The position numbers were made by a program, and so were the translations under genes. A stretch of 64,000 nt of DNA from Azorinus chamasolen (Eukaryota > Mollusca > Bivalvia > Cardiida > Solecurtidae), in the NCBI GenBank assembly GCA_963576725.1, contig OY755243.1, positions 80,835,945 through 80,899,944 of the forward strand, written 5' to 3'. Under the pieces are notes generated by a model. That model was not told where the DNA came from, did not search any database, and saw only the letters and a list, made by a program, of their open reading frames with translations. This document shows, in pieces, positions 1 to 11,444 of the stretch. Positions within the stretch are counted from its first letter, which is position 1. Every line of letters starts with the position of its first letter.

Positions 1-416
1 GTCATGCCTTTCTCTGAAACCAGTAGGTCTTGAGTCACCAAACTTCACAGGAATGTTGACCAGCTTGAGTTGTTGTGCATCTGGGGGGTTTGAATTGTCT
101 CCCCCGGATAATTGTTTAGTCATCCATGATATGATGACCTAAAATTAGAGACACAAAGAGAAACTTTGTGTCTTGCATATCTTTGAAACCAGTAGGGATA
201 GAATCACAAAACTTCACAGGAATGTTTACCAGCATGTGTTGTTGTGTACCTGGTGTGTTGTGAATAATTGTCTCCCTCTGATAAAATTGGAGATATTGCC
301 CCTGATGACTTAAAATTAGACCCTGATAACTTTGGAGTTACAGGCATTACACTTGTGTATTGGAAAGAGGATGGGAGGGGGAGACATCTGTTTTTGTGAC
401 AAAAACAAACCTCTAG
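1..416 (+). mobile_element. 3' part of a Helitron/Helentron-like non-autonomous element
   Basis: The block carries two diverged tandem units about 170 bases apart (CTGAAACCAGTAGG near 15 and TGAAACCAGTAGGG near 184) and ends in a Helitron-type terminus. That terminus is a subterminal GGGGAGACAT (near 378-387), a near-perfect hairpin GTTTTTGTGACAAAAAC (390-406) and the final tetranucleotide CTAG (413-416). The next base begins PLE copy A exactly where intact copy F reads ATAATTGAG, which fits insertion between A and T. The same terminus occurs in reverse orientation at 13592 and 33852. The 5' end lies outside the window. Confidence 0.65.
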
Positions 417-2793
417 TTGAGATTGCGCCACCTCAAAATTTTGCTATTCTCCGGCTGGTCATGTGATTACTGGAAATTATGGGATAATTAAAGATAAACG
501 TCTACGATCTCTTTTGAATAAAGGTCCCATATATAGAATACCATCCTTGATATATTTGAACTCTTGTCGAGTTCAAATTGCGGAGGCTTTACAAAATATT
601 AGTATAAAGTGGTGTCGAAGAGAACATGTTGAGTCTAATGCTCTTTCTAGTTGGAAAAAACTAACTTTTGATATAATTGACAAACGCATTTCCTTTTATA
701 GCTCTAATAAACACCTTCTTCCATCTAAACCTAGAATTTCTTTTAGACATCTTAAAAGGGTTTACAGGATTTCCATTTTTGTTCCTGCTGATAAGGCATC
801 GACTAATGTGATTATTATTTGACGGTTACATTATATCGATGCCTTGAAGCAGGAAATTATTAATACCAAGTCATACATTTCAGTTACTACTGACAAAAAG
901 ACCATCGTTTTAGATCATATCAAAAAGTGTGAACAACTTGGAACCGATATTAATTTTACACAACATAAACTTCTTACAATGTATTGGTTACCAAAACTAC
1001 ATAAAAACATATAAAGCGCGTTTCATTGCATATTCTAGTTCATGTACAACTACTAAATTGTCTATACTTTTGACTTCTTGTTTAATGAAGGTAAAATAAT
1101 ATGTAAAATTCTACTGTGATAAGACTTATGAAAATTCTGGAATAAATCTCCTCTGGTCTATTAAGATCTCTTCAGAAGTCTTAAACAAACATAAGAACAA
1201 AAGGTATCTTGCATCCACGTAAGCACGTACGATTTTCCTACTCTGTACACAACTCTTCCTCATGTTTTAATTAAGGATAAGCTTACTAACTTAATCCAGA
1301 AAGTATTTGCCCGGGAAAAAACATCATTCCTGGCATGTAATGCTGAAAAAGCTTTCTTTACTGACAGGCAAATGAAATATTGCACTAATTGGACGTGCTC
1401 AGAAGTTTGCGAATCACTAACCTGTCTTTTGGGTAACATATTTGTACGTTATGGGAATGCTATATACCGTCAGGTGATTGGTATTCCTATGGGTACGAAT
1501 TGTGCACCACTTGTCGCAGATTTGTTTTTGTACTGCTATGAGAGAAATTTCATGTTGCGTTTGAATCCTCAATCACAAGAAGATGGTATAAAAGTCTTCA
1601 ATGAAATTTGTCGATATTTGGATGATATTTTTAACTTAGATAACCCTTTCTTTGATGCTCTGATTCCTACAATTTATCCTAAAGAACTCAAATTGAATAA
1701 ATCTAACCCGTCCGACAATTATGCAGCGTTTCCTGATCTAGACCTTAAAATTGATAATGGAATGATTTCTTCTAAAACATATGACAAAAGAGATGATTTT
1801 GATTTTAATATTGTAAATTTTCCTCATCTTGACGGGGATGTTCCCCGTGCTCCATCTTACGGGTTTTATGTATCTCAACTTATTCGTTTTGCTAGAGCAT
1901 GTTCATCTATTGACGATTTTAACAGTCGAAATCTCATTTTAACTGAAAAACTGCTTAAGCAAGGATATAGATACCATAAACTAAGAAAAACTATCTCTTA
2001 ATTTTACTATCGAAATATCTCGCTTATTGGCAAGTACCAATGCAATTTCAAGGCGCTTCTGCGACACGGTATTTCACATCCTGAATTTATGGTGATGTGA
2101 TTTACAAACTTCGTACAATTATTGGACATACCCATTTTCTCACTTTGTTCATCAAATATGTTTAAAAATTCATTAAAAAGGGATATGATCCTGTAGTACT
2201 ACAACATACTGCATGTTTGGTTGTGAACCCTTTTACAGTTGGCAATCACGCTGACCTCTTTGCATGTACGCCGACAAGAAAGGTTTAGTACTCTATGAAG
2301 GCGACCTCTTAAATCCAGAAACGGAAGAAGAACGTCGGATATCTGTACTATATCGTTTTTGTCGTACCCTTTATTACTTTTCTACAGTTACTCTGTTTGC
2401 AGCTCAATCATTGAGTACACTAGCGATAGGTGGATACAGTTTGTTCACTTAAATTTTATCGTTATTCATGCACTTTACCACTGTATTTGCCATCGCGGTT
2501 GTTGTAGATTAGTCGGAGAGGGGATACGTTTATTTACACTGTTTGTCGTTTAGGGTTGGGATGGAATAAGTGTGAGGTTGGGCGCCCATAAACCGGTTTA
2601 ACCCCCCAGTGACTTTTGTCACTGACCGTTCCAAGGCGGTACTTCCATTTTCCCCCTATTATGTGTTTGTTTTGTCTTTGTGCGTCTCCTGATGTTTTTA
2701 TAGTTATGTATATTTGCTGTTTCATTGTGTTGCTGTTCGGGCGACTGTTTGTTCTGTATGTGGTGTTTCCTGCATGACTCATTTTTGAACTTT
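417..2793 (+). pseudogene. PLE1 copy A: decayed Penelope-like reverse transcriptase element
   Basis: The element copies itself through an RNA intermediate using its own reverse transcriptase. The sequence resembles copy F (27483-30231) throughout. An open stretch at 463-822 carries the pre-RT region and stops at TGA (820-822). After it come frameshifts near 1010 and 1210 and an open RT core at 1372-2001 with GIPMGTNCAP and YLDDIF. The C-terminal part and 3' UTR follow, with the AGTGAC/GTCACT hairpin near 2621 and the terminal GTATGTGGTGTTTCCTGC near 2756. A further in-frame TGA lies at 418-420. Both TGAs are shared with copy F. The copy is dead because of frameshifts and extra stops. Classification as Penelope-like rests on the motif style and tandem habit. 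No GIY-YIG endonuclease domain is visible. Confidence 0.75.
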
Positions 2794-2892
2794 CATATTA
2801 AGGTTGAGGAGAAGGGTTAATGCTAGGATTGATTCCGGGTCCGAGATCACTATCCTTTCAACGCCAATATACCAAAGTTTAAAAGAGAAACC

Positions 2893-3162
2893 ATGGAAAT
2901 TTACAAGGCTGTGATGCAGATGGCTGATAAAGAGAAAGTTGAGAGTAACAGAGTACTCAGCATGATGGATGCTTACCTTGAATCTTTTCAGAAAAACCAT
3001 ATTGTAGCTTGTGCGCGAGTAGTAGACTCTGTTTTAGATGAAACTAAAGTCGTCAGCAAGCAGACTTCGAGTCGCAGTGCTGAGGAAAAGGTCCTGTTAG
3101 TGAGCAGGCAGAAAACTGCCAGAGATATTTTGCTGGCACATAAATTACAGGACACTCTATGA
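2893..3162 (+). CDS. 89-codon open frame of unknown origin
   Basis: The frame starts at ATG 2893 and ends at TGA 3160-3162. The product is hydrophilic and lysine/serine rich with a helical look, and has no motif I recognise. It lies just upstream of a Ty3/Gypsy pol relic and downstream of PLE copy A. It may be a leftover of the Gypsy element or of another repeat. Nothing supports expression. Confidence 0.15.
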   Translation: MEIYKAVMQMADKEKVESNRVLSMMDAYLESFQKNHIVACARVVDSVLDETKVVSKQTSSRSAEEKVLLVSRQKTARDILLAHKLQDTL

Positions 3163-3261
3163 TGTCACTGTAATTTGTAAAAGGTACTTTCCCTTTATTG
3201 GAAAGGCTTTTGATGACCACTTGGATAACCTTTGTGGAGTTCTAGACTGGATAAGTCGACC

Positions 3262-3720
3262 GGCAAGAACCTATTCAAGTGGGGTTCTTTGGAACAGGAA
3301 GAATTTGAGGCTTTGAAGACGGCATTGACTTCACACTCAGTGTAGACTTTGCCGAATAGTCAATATCCATTTATCTAGATGCATGCTTTTCATACAATGA
3401 TTGCAGCGGTATTGATACAGGTACAGGACGGAGTTGAAAGAGCCTTTCAGCAGCCTCTCATTGACTCCGGAGCAGAGAAATTATGGTACAATCAGGAAAC
3501 AGCTCTTAGCTATCATACGGTTTACCAGGCATTTCCGGTATAACTTGTTTTGCCGGATCATTTCAGTTTAACCTGGTTGTTACTGTTTAAAGAACCACAG
3601 GGGCAGCTAGCCCGTTGGATGGAATAATTATCTGAGTACTATATAGTGGTTAAGTATCGGGCTGGAGTAAAGTATCTACCCTGTGGCGGTTGTAAATATT
3701 GATCATATGCAGACACATTT
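3262..3720 (+). pseudogene. Ty3/Gypsy retrotransposon pol relic (RT end and RNase H)
   Basis: Conceptual translation, with stops and shifts, gives FKWGSLEQEEFEALKTAL at about 3275. This matches the Gypsy region after RT where the primer-grip end meets RNase H. It continues with a degenerate RNase H stretch and ends in SLTWLLLFKEPQGQLARWME at about 3567, the usual end of Gypsy RNase H. Several in-frame stops (for example near 3345 and 3627) show a dead copy. No integrase is recognisable downstream. Confidence 0.7.
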
Positions 3721-3993
3721 TACTAATTGCTGAGGCAGTAGGTCTCGCGCTTCCGATAGCTTGTATGATTCTGTTTGAGCACAATGAATTGAGTTGAATT
3801 CTAGTTATGGAGTTATGGGACTTTCAGCCCCTGAAACTCGGAGCTTTTTAGGAGTCCAGAGCCTTCCAGGCTAATGAACTCAGGATATTTTCAAGTCAGG
3901 TGTGTCAGACTGTCTTTCAGACTATGATGCACTGGCTGTTTCAGAACTGTTGCATGTTCAGGTAGCAGTCTTCCAGACACTGAACATGACGTG

Positions 3994-4153
3994 AAGTTCA
4001 AGAACCTTTGAGGCGTTCAGCCATAGGGTTGTTAAGTTTAAGAACCTTTGAGGCTTCCAGCCGGAGGTTTATAAAGTTCAGGTACCTTTCAGGCTTTCAG
4101 TCGGAGATTCATTAAGTTTAGGACCTTTAAGACGTTCAGTCAAAGGTGCTGTC
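3994..4153 (+). repeat. Four-copy 40-bp minisatellite
   Basis: Units beginning AAGTT(C/T)A lie at 3994, 4034, 4074 and 4114, exactly 40 bases apart. Each contains a variant of AACCTTTGAGGC followed by TTCAGYC. The block sits between the Gypsy pol relic and a possible LTR, so it may be element-internal. Confidence 0.8.
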
Positions 4154-4266
4154 GTCCAGATCCGGTTTCTGAGAAGACTAGAATAGTCCAAGTGTCGTCC
4201 GCCGCTCCAGTCAACATATAGCAGCATCAAACCCCGAGGCCCAAGACCTTCAGGATAAAGATTGGG

Positions 4267-4640
4267 GAATGTTGTGACGCGCATGTCCGGTGTGTTGTTG
4301 ACATCTGAGTCTCGCGGCGTCGGACTGGACTCGACAGTTGCCTACTAATAGCCAACCGGACTGGACAGGAGAAACTTGTCCTTTCAAACTGTTTTTGGTG
4401 CGGTGTCATTTCGTGTGTGGCTCTCCCTGTGTAACTATTTTTCCATAATTGGTCTATTGCTCTCTCGTTAGTTAGTTAGTTAGTAGACAGTCTTCCAGCG
4501 TAGACAGTTGGCTACTTTACTTCCACTCATAATGCTTATTATCCACACATGCAAACTCTTCGAGTTGTCAGTTACAGCTTAGCATTTGTCCATGAGACTG
4601 TTTTGCCCATTGTTTAAGAGATTTTAATGACCGAAGAGTC
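4267..4640 (+). mobile_element. Possible LTR remnant of the Gypsy relic
   Basis: TGTTGTGACGCGCATG follows a GGGGAA purine run (near 4263), as expected for a polypurine tract and 3' LTR start in molluscan Gypsy elements. No second LTR is available for comparison and the end is not defined, so this is only a suggestion. Confidence 0.25.
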
Positions 4641-4644
4641 TCTG

Positions 4645-4688
4645 GCAAGGGAATGTTTGCTTTCGAGGGATCACCACCCTTCAGAATT
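4645..4688 (+). repeat. Short 3' tail of dispersed repeat DR
   Basis: TTTGCTTTCGAGGGATCACC followed by a TTCAGAAT-like run matches the 3' end of the DR family (full copies at 20636 and 53266). It sits directly against PLE1 copy B. Confidence 0.5.
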
Positions 4689-4689
4689 A

Positions 4690-5770
4690 ATAAAAGTACA
4701 AAAATGAGTCATGCAGGAAACACCACATACAGAACAAACACTCGCCCGAACAGCAACACAAGGAAACAGCAAATGTACATAACTAGAAAAAACAACAAGA
4801 GACGCACAAAGACAAAACAAACATACAATAGGAGGAAGATGGAAGTACCGCCTTGGAACGGTCAGTGACAAAAGTCACTGGGGGTTAAACCGGTTTATGG
4901 GCGCCCAACCTCACTCTTTTTCCATCCCCACCCTAAACGACAAACAGTGTAAATAAACGTATCCCCTCTCCGACTAATCTACAACAACCGCGACGGCAAA
5001 TACAATGGTAAAGTGCATGTATAACAAAAAAACATTTAATTGAACATACTGTATCCACCCATTTGCTAGTGTACTCAATGATTGAGCTGCAAACAGAGTA
5101 ACTGTAGAAAAGTAATAAAGGGTACGACAAAAATGAAATAGTACAGATATCCGACGTTCTCCTTCCATTTCTGGATTTAAGAGGTCGCCTTCATAGAGTA
5201 CTAAACCTTTCTTGTCGGCGTACATGCAAAGAGGCCAGCGTGATTGCCAACTGTAAAAGGGTCCACAGCCAAACATGCAGTATGTTGTAGTACTACAGGA
5301 TCATATCCCTTTTTAATGAATTGTTTAGCACATTTGATGAACAAAGTGAGAAAATGGGTATGTCCAATAACTTTACGAAGTTTGTAAATCACATCACCAT
5401 AAAATTCAGGATGTGAAATACCATGTCGCAGAAGCACCTTGAGATTACATTGGTACTTGCCAATAAGCGAGAGATTTCGATAGTAAAATTTAGAGAAAGT
5501 TTTTCTTAGTTTATGGTATCTATACCCTTGCTTAAGCAGCTTTTCAGTTAAAATGAGATTTCGACTGTTAAAATCGTCAATAGATGAACAAGCTCTAGCA
5601 AAACGAATAAGTTGAGATATATAAACCCCGTAAGATGGAGCACGGGGAACATCCCCGTCAAGATGAGGAAAATTTACAATATTAAAATCAAAATCATCTC
5701 TCTTGTCATATATTTTAGAAGAAATCACTCCATTATCAATTTTAAGGTCTAGATCAAGAAACGCTGCATA
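4690..5770 (-). pseudogene. PLE1 copy B, 3' half (split by mariner)
   Basis: Read on the minus strand, this holds the RT C-terminal half (open at 5201-5803), the overlapping small frame, the 3' UTR hairpin and the terminal box. The 3' end is at about 4692. It stops at 5770 where a mariner begins, and the 5' half resumes at 9146. Copy F reads uninterrupted across this junction, so the two halves are one element. Confidence 0.85.
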
Positions 5771-5832
5771 CGAGGGGTGTTCCAAAAATAATGTCACTTG
5801 CATCGGTGCTCATATAGCGGAAGTGCTTTTGT

Positions 5833-6677
5833 TCATTTTAATTTGCTCTGCCATTCAAAATACTCTCCGCCAGCCAGAATACACCTTTTTAGCCGGTCAA
5901 TCCATTTTTGGAAGCATTTTTCATAGTCTTCAATGGGGACACCCATCAGACACTGATAAACAGCAGATCCAAGGGCATTTCTCGAATTGTATCTCCTTCC
6001 AGATAAATGATATTTAAGTTTTGGAAAGAGAAAATAGTCGCAGGTGGCCAAGTCTGGCGAATACGGAGGGTGCGGAAGGACGGTAACCTTCTCTGACTCC
6101 AAAAAGTCAGTCACAATACGTGCTTTGTGAGCGGGTTCATTATCATGCAAAAGTCGGACATACTTAAGTCCTGTTTTGGGGCGGCTACTTTTGTAGTAGT
6201 TCTTCAATTTTCTCAGAACAACGTTTTTATAGAACTTGCCTGTGACCGTTCTGCCTTTTGGCACCGGGATTTGAATAGCTGAACCCTTATTAGTGAAAAA
6301 ATAGCATACAAAACCTTCTTTACCGTTCGTATTCGTTTGGCAATACTTGGGCGTCTGGCATTTTTAGTGGTCCATATTCGGTTGGAAACCTTCTGCTTTG
6401 GTTCAAAATAATACACCCAGGTCTCATCACCAGTGACTATATTGTCAAAAGCCTTTTTACTATATTTTGGGTACATTTTGAGAAGTTGTTTTGCCATTGT
6501 TACACGCGTCTTCTTTTGCTCATCCGTTAACAAATGGGGTATCCATCTTGCATTTATCTTTCTAACATTTAGGTGTTTCTTCAAAATTGCATGAACTCTT
6601 GCTAACGACAAGTTTGTCATTCGAGCCAATTGTCTTACGGTGAATCGAGCATCAGTTTTGAGGATATTTCGGATTTT
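5833..6677 (-). pseudogene. mariner transposase, C-terminal two thirds (frameshifted)
   Basis: The transposase would bind the element ends and cut and paste at TA. The visible sequence includes a second helix-turn-helix (FTVRQLARMTNLSLARVHAI), the first catalytic aspartate in VTGDETWVYYF, the second in LLHDNEPAHKA and the third in PHPPYSPDLATCDYFLFPKL, consistent with the DD34D mariner triad. The reading frame shifts between 6213 and 6300, splitting it into two overlapping open frames. Its N-terminus is at 8717-8953 beyond the nested insertion. The shift and the insertion make it a pseudogene. Confidence 0.88.
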
Positions 6678-8544
6678 TAGCTCACCTGGCACAAAGTGCC
6701 AAGGTGAGCTATTGGGATGATCCTATGTCTGGCGTCCGTCGTCGTGCGTCGTGCGTATGTGCGTATGTGCGTTGTGCGTCGTGCGTACGTGCGGGCGTCA
6801 ACAATTTACTTAAACATCTTCTTCTCTGGAACTACAAAGCCAAGAGCTTTGATATTTAGTATGTAGTATGATGCAATGGTCCTCTACAAAGATTGTTCAA
6901 ATTATGTCCCCCGGGCCAAAAATGGCCCCGCCCCAGGACTTATCAGTTTTTCATAGGAAAATCTTTAAGAATCTTCTTCTCTGAAACTGTAAGGCATAGA
7001 CCTTTGATATTTGGTATGTAGCATCATTTAATGGTCCTCTACTAAGATTATTCAAATTATTACCCCTGGGCCAAAAATGGCCCCGCCCCGGGGCTTATCA
7101 GTTTTTCATAGGAAAATCTTTAAAAATCTTCTTCTCTGAAACTGTAAGGCATAGACCTTTGATATTTGGTATGTAGCATCATCTAATGGTCCTCTACTAA
7201 GATTGTTCAAATTATGACCCTTGGGCCAAAAATGGCCCCGCCCAAGGGCTTATCAGTTTTTCATAGGAAAATCTTTAAAAATCTTCTTCTCTGAAAATGT
7301 AAGGCATAGACATTTGGTAATTGGTATGTAGCATCATCTAATGGTCCTCTACTAAGATTGTTCAAATTATGACCCCTGGGCCAAAAATGGCCCGCCCCGG
7401 GGCTTATCAGTTTTTCATAGGAAAATGTTTAAAAATCTTCTTCTCTGAAAATGTAAGGCATAGACCTTTGGTATTTGGTATGTAGCATCATCTAATGGTC
7501 CTCTACTAAGATTGTTCAAGTTATGACCCCCAGGACAAAAATGGCCCCGCCCCAGGGCTTATCAGTTTTTCACAGGAAAATCTTGAAGAAATCATTTTCT
7601 CTGAAACTGTAAGGCATAGACCTTTGATATTTATGTAGCATGATCTAATGGTCCTCTACTAAGATTGTTCAAATTATGACCCCTGGGCCAAATATGGCCC
7701 CGCCCCGGGGTTTATCAGTTTTTCATAGGAAAATCTTTAAATATATTCTTCTCTAAAATTATAAGGTATAGACCTTTGATATTTGGTATGTAGCATTATT
7801 GAATCGTCCTCTACTAAGATTAATCAAAATATGACTACCGGACCAAAAATGGCCCCGCCCAAGGGCTTATCAGTTGTTCATAGGAAAATCTTTAAAAATC
7901 TTCTCCTCCAGAACTGTAAGGTCTAGGCCCTTGATATTTGGTATGTAGCATCATCTAATGGTTTTCTACCAAGATTATTCAAATTATTACCCCTGGGTCA
8001 AAATGGCCCCGCCCTGGGGCTTATCAGTTTTTCATATGAAAAGCTTTAAGAATCTTCTTCTCCAAAACTGTAAAGCAGAGACCTTTAATATTTGGTATGT
8101 AGCGCTATCTAATAGTTTTCTACCAAGATTGTTCAAATTATGTCCCCTGGGTTGAAAACTTCCCCGCCCAGGGGCATATAAGTTTTTTGTAGGAAAGTGT
8201 TTAAAAATCTTCTCTTAAAAATCTTTAAAAGTCTTCTCTGAACTTGTAAGGCATAGACCTTAGATATTTGGTATGTTGCATTATCTAATAGTCCTCTACC
8301 AAGAATTTCAAATTATGAACCCCGGATCAAAATTGACCCCGCCCTGGGGCTTAACAGTTTTTCATAGGAAAATCTTTAAAATATCTCCTCCTCCAAATCT
8401 GTAAGGTCTAGACTCTTTATATTTAGTATGTAGCATCATCTGATGGTTTTCTACCAAGATTTTTCAAATTATGCAATCTGTCATTGAAATCATTAATCTG
8501 TTACGAACAGGTGAGCGATTAAGGGCCATCATGGCCCTCTTGTT
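6678..8544. mobile_element. Helentron-like (pearl-type) element with 156-bp tandem core, inside mariner
   Basis: The left end has GCTCACCTG followed by a hairpin around TGGCACAAAGTGCCA. The right end has the inverted CAGGTGAGC, then the hairpin AGGGCCATCATGGCCCT and CTTGTTT. A 5' terminal motif, an inverted subterminal copy and a 3' hairpin are the marks of Helentron-associated elements. The core is about 10-11 tandem units of about 156 bases. No Rep or helicase gene is present, so it would depend on an autonomous partner. It interrupts the mariner transposase. Confidence 0.7.
6810..8470. repeat. About 10-11 tandem units of ~156 bp
   Basis: Units begin CTTCTTCTCTGAAACTGTAA (near 6973, 7130, 7285 and so on) and contain AATGGCCCCGCCC and CTTATCAGTTTTTCATAGG. 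The middle units are close to one another and the outer ones more diverged, the pattern expected when arrays grow by internal unequal exchange. The unit length resembles the bivalve 160-bp satellite class, but I cannot confirm identity without alignment. Confidence 0.9.
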
Positions 8545-8804
8545 TCTATGTTACCTTTGGTCGTAGTTGTTGCAGGACGACCTGGGCGAGCAGCATCTTT
8601 CAGTTGCTGCTGTCCAGCACTAAATTTAGCTACCCAAATTATGCAATCTGTCATTGAAATCATTAATCTGTTACGAACAGGTGAGCGATTAAGGGCCATC
8701 ATGGCCCTCTTGTTTCTATGTTACCTTTGGTCGTAGTTGTTGCAGGACGACCTGGGCGAGCAGCATCTTTCAGTTGCTGCTGTCCAGCACTATATTTAGC
8801 TACC
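8465..8804. repeat. 170-bp direct tandem duplication at the mariner/insert boundary
   Basis: The stretch starting ATGCAATCTGTCATTGAAAT at 8471 is repeated at 8641, exactly 170 bases later, and remains near-identical to about 8804. Each copy contains the last bases of the tandem-core element, its 3' hairpin, and about 85 bases of mariner transposase code. The duplication therefore arose after the nested insertion. Confidence 0.93.
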
Positions 8805-8953
8805 CACCTACAAACATTCCTGTGGGACATTTGGCCCTCCCCATAAATGTCACACACCTCGCGGTGAATATCTACAGCCTTTATGCCGAGGAATGACCTA
8901 CCTTTTATATAGGCCCTAATTTCAAGAACATTTTCAGCTCGTTTTCCTGTCAT
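8717..8953 (-). pseudogene. mariner transposase, N-terminal DNA-binding part
   Basis: Starts at ATG 8953 (minus strand). The Mos1-type helix-turn-helix region includes GQMSHRNVCRWVAKY and the linker AARPGRPATTTT, typical of mariner just before the second helix-turn-helix. The code breaks at about 8717 where the nested element begins and continues at 6677. Confidence 0.85.
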
Positions 8954-9145
8954 TTTGTGTATAGTCTAACGAATAGGCTATGAAACGATGTACACTGTAG
9001 CGAGGCAAGTGAACGTGTGGATGAGATATTTACCTGTGTCACGAGCCAGTGATCACTTAATCGACACGAGGTGGTTTTGTGCATGAATTGCACGATTTCC
9101 GCGAAATAAAGCACAGATGACATTATTAATGGAACACCCCTCGTA

Positions 9146-9731
9146 ATTGTCGAACGGGTTAGCTTTATTCAATTTGAGTTCTTTAGGATAAATTGTAGGA
9201 ATCAGAGCATCAAAGAAAGGGTTATCTAATTCAAAAATATCATCCAAATATCGACAAGTTTCATTGAAGGCTTTTATAACATCTTGTGATTGAGGATTCA
9301 AACGTAACATGAAATCTCTCTCATAGCAGTACAAAAACAAATCTGCGACAGGCGGTGCACAATTCGTACCCATAGGAATACCAATTACCTGACGGTATAT
9401 AGCATTCCCATAACGTACAAATATGTTATCCAAAAGAAAGGTAAGTGCTTCGCAAACTTCTGAGCAAGTCCAATTGGTGTAATATTTCATTTGCTCGTCA
9501 GTAAAGAAAGCTTTTTCAGCATTACATGCCAAGAATGATGTTTTTCCCGTGCAAATACTTTCTGGATTAAGTTAGTAAGCTTATCCTTAATTAAAATATG
9601 AGGAAGAGTTGTGTACAGAGTAGAAAAATCGTACGTGCTTACAGTGGATGCAAGATACCTTTTGTTCTTAAGTTTGTTTAAGACTTCTGAAGAGTTCTTA
9701 ATAGACCAGAAGAGATTTATTCCAGAATTTT
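9146..9731 (-). pseudogene. PLE1 copy B, 5' half
   Basis: The minus-strand frame at 9053-9532 encodes the RT core with VIGIPMGTNCAP and YLDDIF. A frameshift near 9535 separates it from the upstream motif A region. Homology to copy F ends at about 9731 (CCAGAATTTT), so this copy is 5' truncated there. Confidence 0.85.
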
Positions 9732-11221
9732 AGTTGACCCTTTATACTCGGACAAACTGGCAAATGTATTTACATGGGCTTTTCTGACAGAGCCGAAAAA
9801 ACTAAATTTGGGGCGTTTTTGAGATGAAGCTGGAACTTCGTATATTCTGTATTGGAGAATATACAAAATTTCAGCTTTGTTTCATGAGCCGAATGCCTGT
9901 GAGGAACATCCAACGATAACTATAGATAGGTTCAACTACACTGAACCCATCAACAATCTATAATCCCTGCCCCTACTCTGAAAAAATTAAGAAAATAAAT
10001 GACGATAAATATATAAATAATTTCATTAATGTGTAATATTTATTCACCCCAATCCAATGCACATATATTTTTTTGTTCAACTAATTCTTACACATACATT
10101 TATTTTTCCAAGTTCAGCACTCATTTATGTTGAAAATCTGTAGTCCGGTACCCGTGAAGTATGCTTACAAATTGAAGGTAGACGGGTGTTATTTTCAATT
10201 ACTAAGTAGATCCATACATATAATTACGGTGGTTATTTCGAACCTGGTGAAACTCAAATTCAGAACTACGGTCTGAAGTAGAGTTGAAATCTGGGAAAGA
10301 TATTTCAACAAATTGCTACCTTCTTTCGCTTTTACACAACACAAACGTCTTCAGCAAATGAGTGTCGGGTGTTACACAATGAATAGAAAAGGGTATATTT
10401 TTACTGTTGACATTGAGACTGGAATATAATTTGTTTGCATGTGTTGAAAACCTTCTATGGATAATACTTACTTTGTTAACCCGATAGAACCCTGTGTTTT
10501 TTACAGTTTTACTCCAAGTAGGATTTCTGTTGATGCCAGCAATCGTAACTACTCGCCGTATTCCGCCAGGGTTCGAAATTTAGGTAGAAAAAAGCTGAGG
10601 TGTTCCGAGCGTTCGAGGCTGGGAGTCATTTTCAAAACACGCTGTTCGTTGCGTGATATATGGGAATTCCGAATATTATTAGTTGATAATTTTAGATTTC
10701 TTTTGACCTTGTCCTTTATGAAACTTCCTATTTGCTAATTTTAATACGGGTCAAATGGAAATGACCGAATACGACGCAAAGGCCAGTTTGATTGGATGAA
10801 AACGTAAAAGCCTATATAGGATTCTACGATGTATATTTAAAGATACAGGTCAATTCTAATCAGTAATGAATGTTTACAAAAATGCATTCGTAAACCTTGG
10901 CTATATTCCTGCTGCTTTAGAATGAAAAGGTGTTGCGAAAATAATGGTAAAAATATTATTTCGCGCCCTCTTCAGAATTTATTCAAATCAGTTCTGTAAA
11001 GATTTGTGTGGCATCTTTTCTTCCTTGAAGTTTATTTTTTCTATTGATCTAGGATCTAAGGTTCCATTCAATAAAGCATTGCAGAAATATTCCATTGGTA
11101 TTATGTCATAAAAATATTGCTTCAGTTAAGGATAAGACTTGGGGTCAAATCGCTGTGCAGGTTCAGACAAGGGGCTTGTTGACATCACTTACTGAGCGTT
11201 TAAATTTCCACTTCACGTGCT
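9732..11221. other. No recognisable gene or repeat
   Basis: AT-rich DNA. A 93-codon frame at 10457-10738 has no recognisable motif. A short run TGTTGACATTGAGACTGGAATAT near 10406 recurs near 11836, so part of this may be an unclassified dispersed repeat. No helicase exon was found here. Confidence 0.4.
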
Positions 11222-11335
11222 TAACCCTTAATTTGTGTCTTTTGATAGTCATGTACATTTGCTATTATTTTATTACGGTGTTGTGCGGGCGGCTGTGTTT
11301 TGTATGTGGCGTTTCCTGCACGACTCATTCATGAT
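11222..11335 (+). mobile_element. PLE1 3' end fragment
   Basis: Matches the last ~110 bases of PLE1, including TAGTCATGTACATTTGCT and GTATGTGGCGTTTCCTGC. The rest of the element is absent. Confidence 0.7.
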
Positions 11336-11444
11336 CTTATATATTATTTTTGCGGGCAGTACTGATCTGAATAATAGTATAGAAAGGAGAAGCGTGTGTT
11401 GGGTGTTCACCTAGGAGGTATTATCCTTTTGGTTGTTGCCTATT

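Larger units (their letters stand above)
5771..9143 (-). mobile_element. mariner element with a nested tandem-repeat element
   Basis: The ends are inverted repeats of about 26 bases beginning CGAGGGGTGTTCCA, with about two mismatches between ends. TA flanks both sides (5769-5770 and 9144-9145), and PLE1 copy F has a single TA at the equivalent place, which marks the empty site. The transposase lies on the minus strand. Without the insertion at 6678-8714 the element would be about 1.3 kb, the usual mariner length. The copy is inactive. Confidence 0.92.

Noticed and set aside
2560..2700. Hammerhead ribozyme in the PLE 3' UTR
   Set aside because: PLEs can carry hammerheads, but I found no CTGANGA with a matching GAAA core in any copy. 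The structure seen is a pair of simple hairpins.
4267..4640. Firm LTR call for the Gypsy relic
   Set aside because: Only one candidate end and no partner LTR in the window; kept as a low-confidence feature.
6810..8470. CRISPR array
   Set aside because: Regular 156-bp units have no unique spacers; this is a tandem core inside a eukaryotic element.
10457..10738. 93-codon frame as an upstream helicase exon
   Set aside because: No helicase-like or other motif, and no convincing splice sites in phase with exon a.
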